DNA of 64,000 nucleotides from Virgifigura deserti. GTDB taxonomy: Bacteria > Pseudomonadota > Alphaproteobacteria > Dongiales > Dongiaceae. The stretch's first letter is position 1. Each line of letters begins with the position of its first letter. Positions 63,167-64,000 of the stretch are shown here, piece after piece. The notes beneath the pieces were generated by a model. It saw only the letters and a program-made list of their open reading frames with translations. It had not been told where the DNA came from and ran no database searches. Made by a program: the position numbers and the translations under genes. The stretch spans positions 62,001-126,000 of the forward strand of contig QOZR01000013.1 in NCBI GenBank assembly GCA_003576685.1, read 5' to 3'.

Positions 63167-63895
63167 CTATCGGCGGTCCACGGCGAGGAACGCGGCGAAA
63201 ATGCCGGGGTGGCGGCAGCTCGGGCCATGCGCGATGCGGTCGATCGCCGCCGCATCCGGCGCCGGCTGGCCGAACGACAGCGGCGCGACGGCCACGGCCG
63301 CGGCGACCGCCTCGCCGGTCAATTCGGGATGGAACTGGACGCCCCAGACCGGCCGGCCGGCCACATGGTAGGCCTGCACGGCACAGGCCTCGCTCCTCGC
63401 CAGCAGGGTGAGGCCGAGAGCCGGAACCGCCGTTTCGGCGACGACCTCGTCGGCATGCAGATTATACCCCCTGAGTGGGCGACCGAGCCCTCGGCCGACG
63501 ACCGGATCGCTCGCAAATGCGGGCAGCGGCGTGAGCTCAGTAATGCCGAACTCACCTACATCCGCCCGCCGAACCATGTCGGGTGCGCCGAGCGACTGGA
63601 CAATGAGCTGATGGCCGAAACAGATGCCGAAAACCGGCAGGCCGCTCTCGATCACGGTCCGCACTTGGCGGCGGGTCGGTTCGAACCAGGCTTCCGACCG
63701 TGGCAGCGGAATATCCGAGCCCGACAGGATCAGATGGCTGACCTCGGAGGCTCTCCGCCCCCAGTCATCGACCGCATCGCAACGGACGATCTCGTGATCG
63801 ACCCCGGCCGGCAGGGCCGCGGCGACCGCACTGCCAAAAGGCCGATTCCGGCTATCCGCCGAGAAATCGACGATCAGAACGCGCCGCTCGGACAT
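63167..63895 (-). CDS. Class I glutamine amidotransferase family protein
   Basis: A 242-residue stand-alone GATase-1 domain protein. The nucleophile elbow is FGICFGHQLIVQSLG and the His-Glu pair is in WGVQFHPELTG, so the triad is intact. SHLILSGSDIPLPRSEAW precedes it. It resembles GMP-synthase-like glutamine amidotransferases that lack the synthase half. It is on the same strand as the salvage operon, 109 bases ahead, but co-transcription is uncertain. Nothing supported lies from 63896 to the window edge. Confidence 0.85.
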   Translation of the reverse strand: MSERRVLIVDFSADSRNRPFGSAVAAALPAGVDHEIVRCDAVDDWGRRASEVSHLILSGSDIPLPRSEAWFEPTRRQVRTVIESGLPVFGICFGHQLIVQSLGAPDMVRRADVGEFGITELTPLPAFASDPVVGRGLGRPLRGYNLHADEVVAETAVPALGLTLLARSEACAVQAYHVAGRPVWGVQFHPELTGEAVAAAVAVAPLSFGQPAPDAAAIDRIAHGPSCRHPGIFAAFLAVDRR

Positions 63896-64000
63896 GAGCC
63901 CCCCTCGAGGACGGTAACGATCCCGCCGCGCACTATGGCGAGACGCTCATGTCCCGGCAAGAGACCTGAAATAGATGCGGGAGGGGCGCGCCACTTTCGG

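Noticed and set aside
63670..63690. GGTTCGAACCAGG, which looks like a tRNA T-arm
   Set aside because: It lies inside the amidotransferase gene and no acceptor or anticodon stem surrounds it.

Overview
The window is a GC-rich chromosomal segment of an alphaproteobacterium, most like the Rhodospirillales or a neighbouring order. Supporting signs are the run mutL, two M16 peptidases, DUF3035 lipoprotein, lspA, ileS, ribF, MaoC; the tadA / rluB / rsmD neighbourhood; DUF4170; and a MutL that carries the endonuclease motif of bacteria lacking MutH. Coding density is high: no gene-free stretch exceeds about 260 bases, and I saw no rRNA, tRNA, CRISPR, insertion sequence or phage gene.

Left part (1-13850): a cut MFS transporter with a SemiSWEET gene; a distant GGCT-like protein with a tandem DUF4170 protein; a YkgJ-like cysteine-cluster protein; a maltose-acetyltransferase-type enzyme; ubiD; a YrbL-like kinase-fold protein; leuA behind a clear leucine attenuation leader; a GNAT enzyme; pmbA/tldE; a divergent tonB and lipoprotein pair; and an M24-fold protein whose metal and catalytic residues match the DMSP lyase DddP.

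Envelope lipid block (13856-21876): a diacylglycerol-kinase-family gene diverges from a plcP-agt-like pair (phospholipase C-type metallophosphoesterase plus GT4 glycosyltransferase, the phosphate-saving lipid renovation system). An msbA-like ABC exporter, a DUF374 acyltransferase, waaA and lpxK follow. Next come an M23 peptidase with xseA, then purD, a small unknown gene, two TPM-domain genes with lemA, and tadA.

Accessory block (28532-33535): higBA, two GFA-family genes, an ArsR-AHSA1-GST-DUF899 operon and a PuuD-type amidotransferase lie between tadA and rluB-rsmD, genes I recall as neighbours in relatives. A chromate transporter and a MOT1-type molybdate/sulfate transporter come after rsmD.

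Housekeeping block (37580-48398, minus strand): mutL, the M16 pair, DUF3035 lipoprotein, lspA, ileS, ribF and a MaoC hydratase. Its intergenic gaps carry a dispersed palindromic repeat family. Right part (48538-63895): an amidase, nhaA, a non-pyrrolysine MttB-family methyltransferase, an MFS transporter, a two-receiver hybrid histidine kinase with its own Hpt protein, and a compact nucleoside-salvage operon (cdd, purine nucleoside phosphorylase, deoA, MFS transporter, upp) preceded by a class I amidotransferase.

The most notable items are the DddP-like enzyme, the plcP-agt-DGK locus fused to a lipid A gene run, the leuA leader, a possibly leaderless higBA promoter, and four families of intergenic palindromic repeats.
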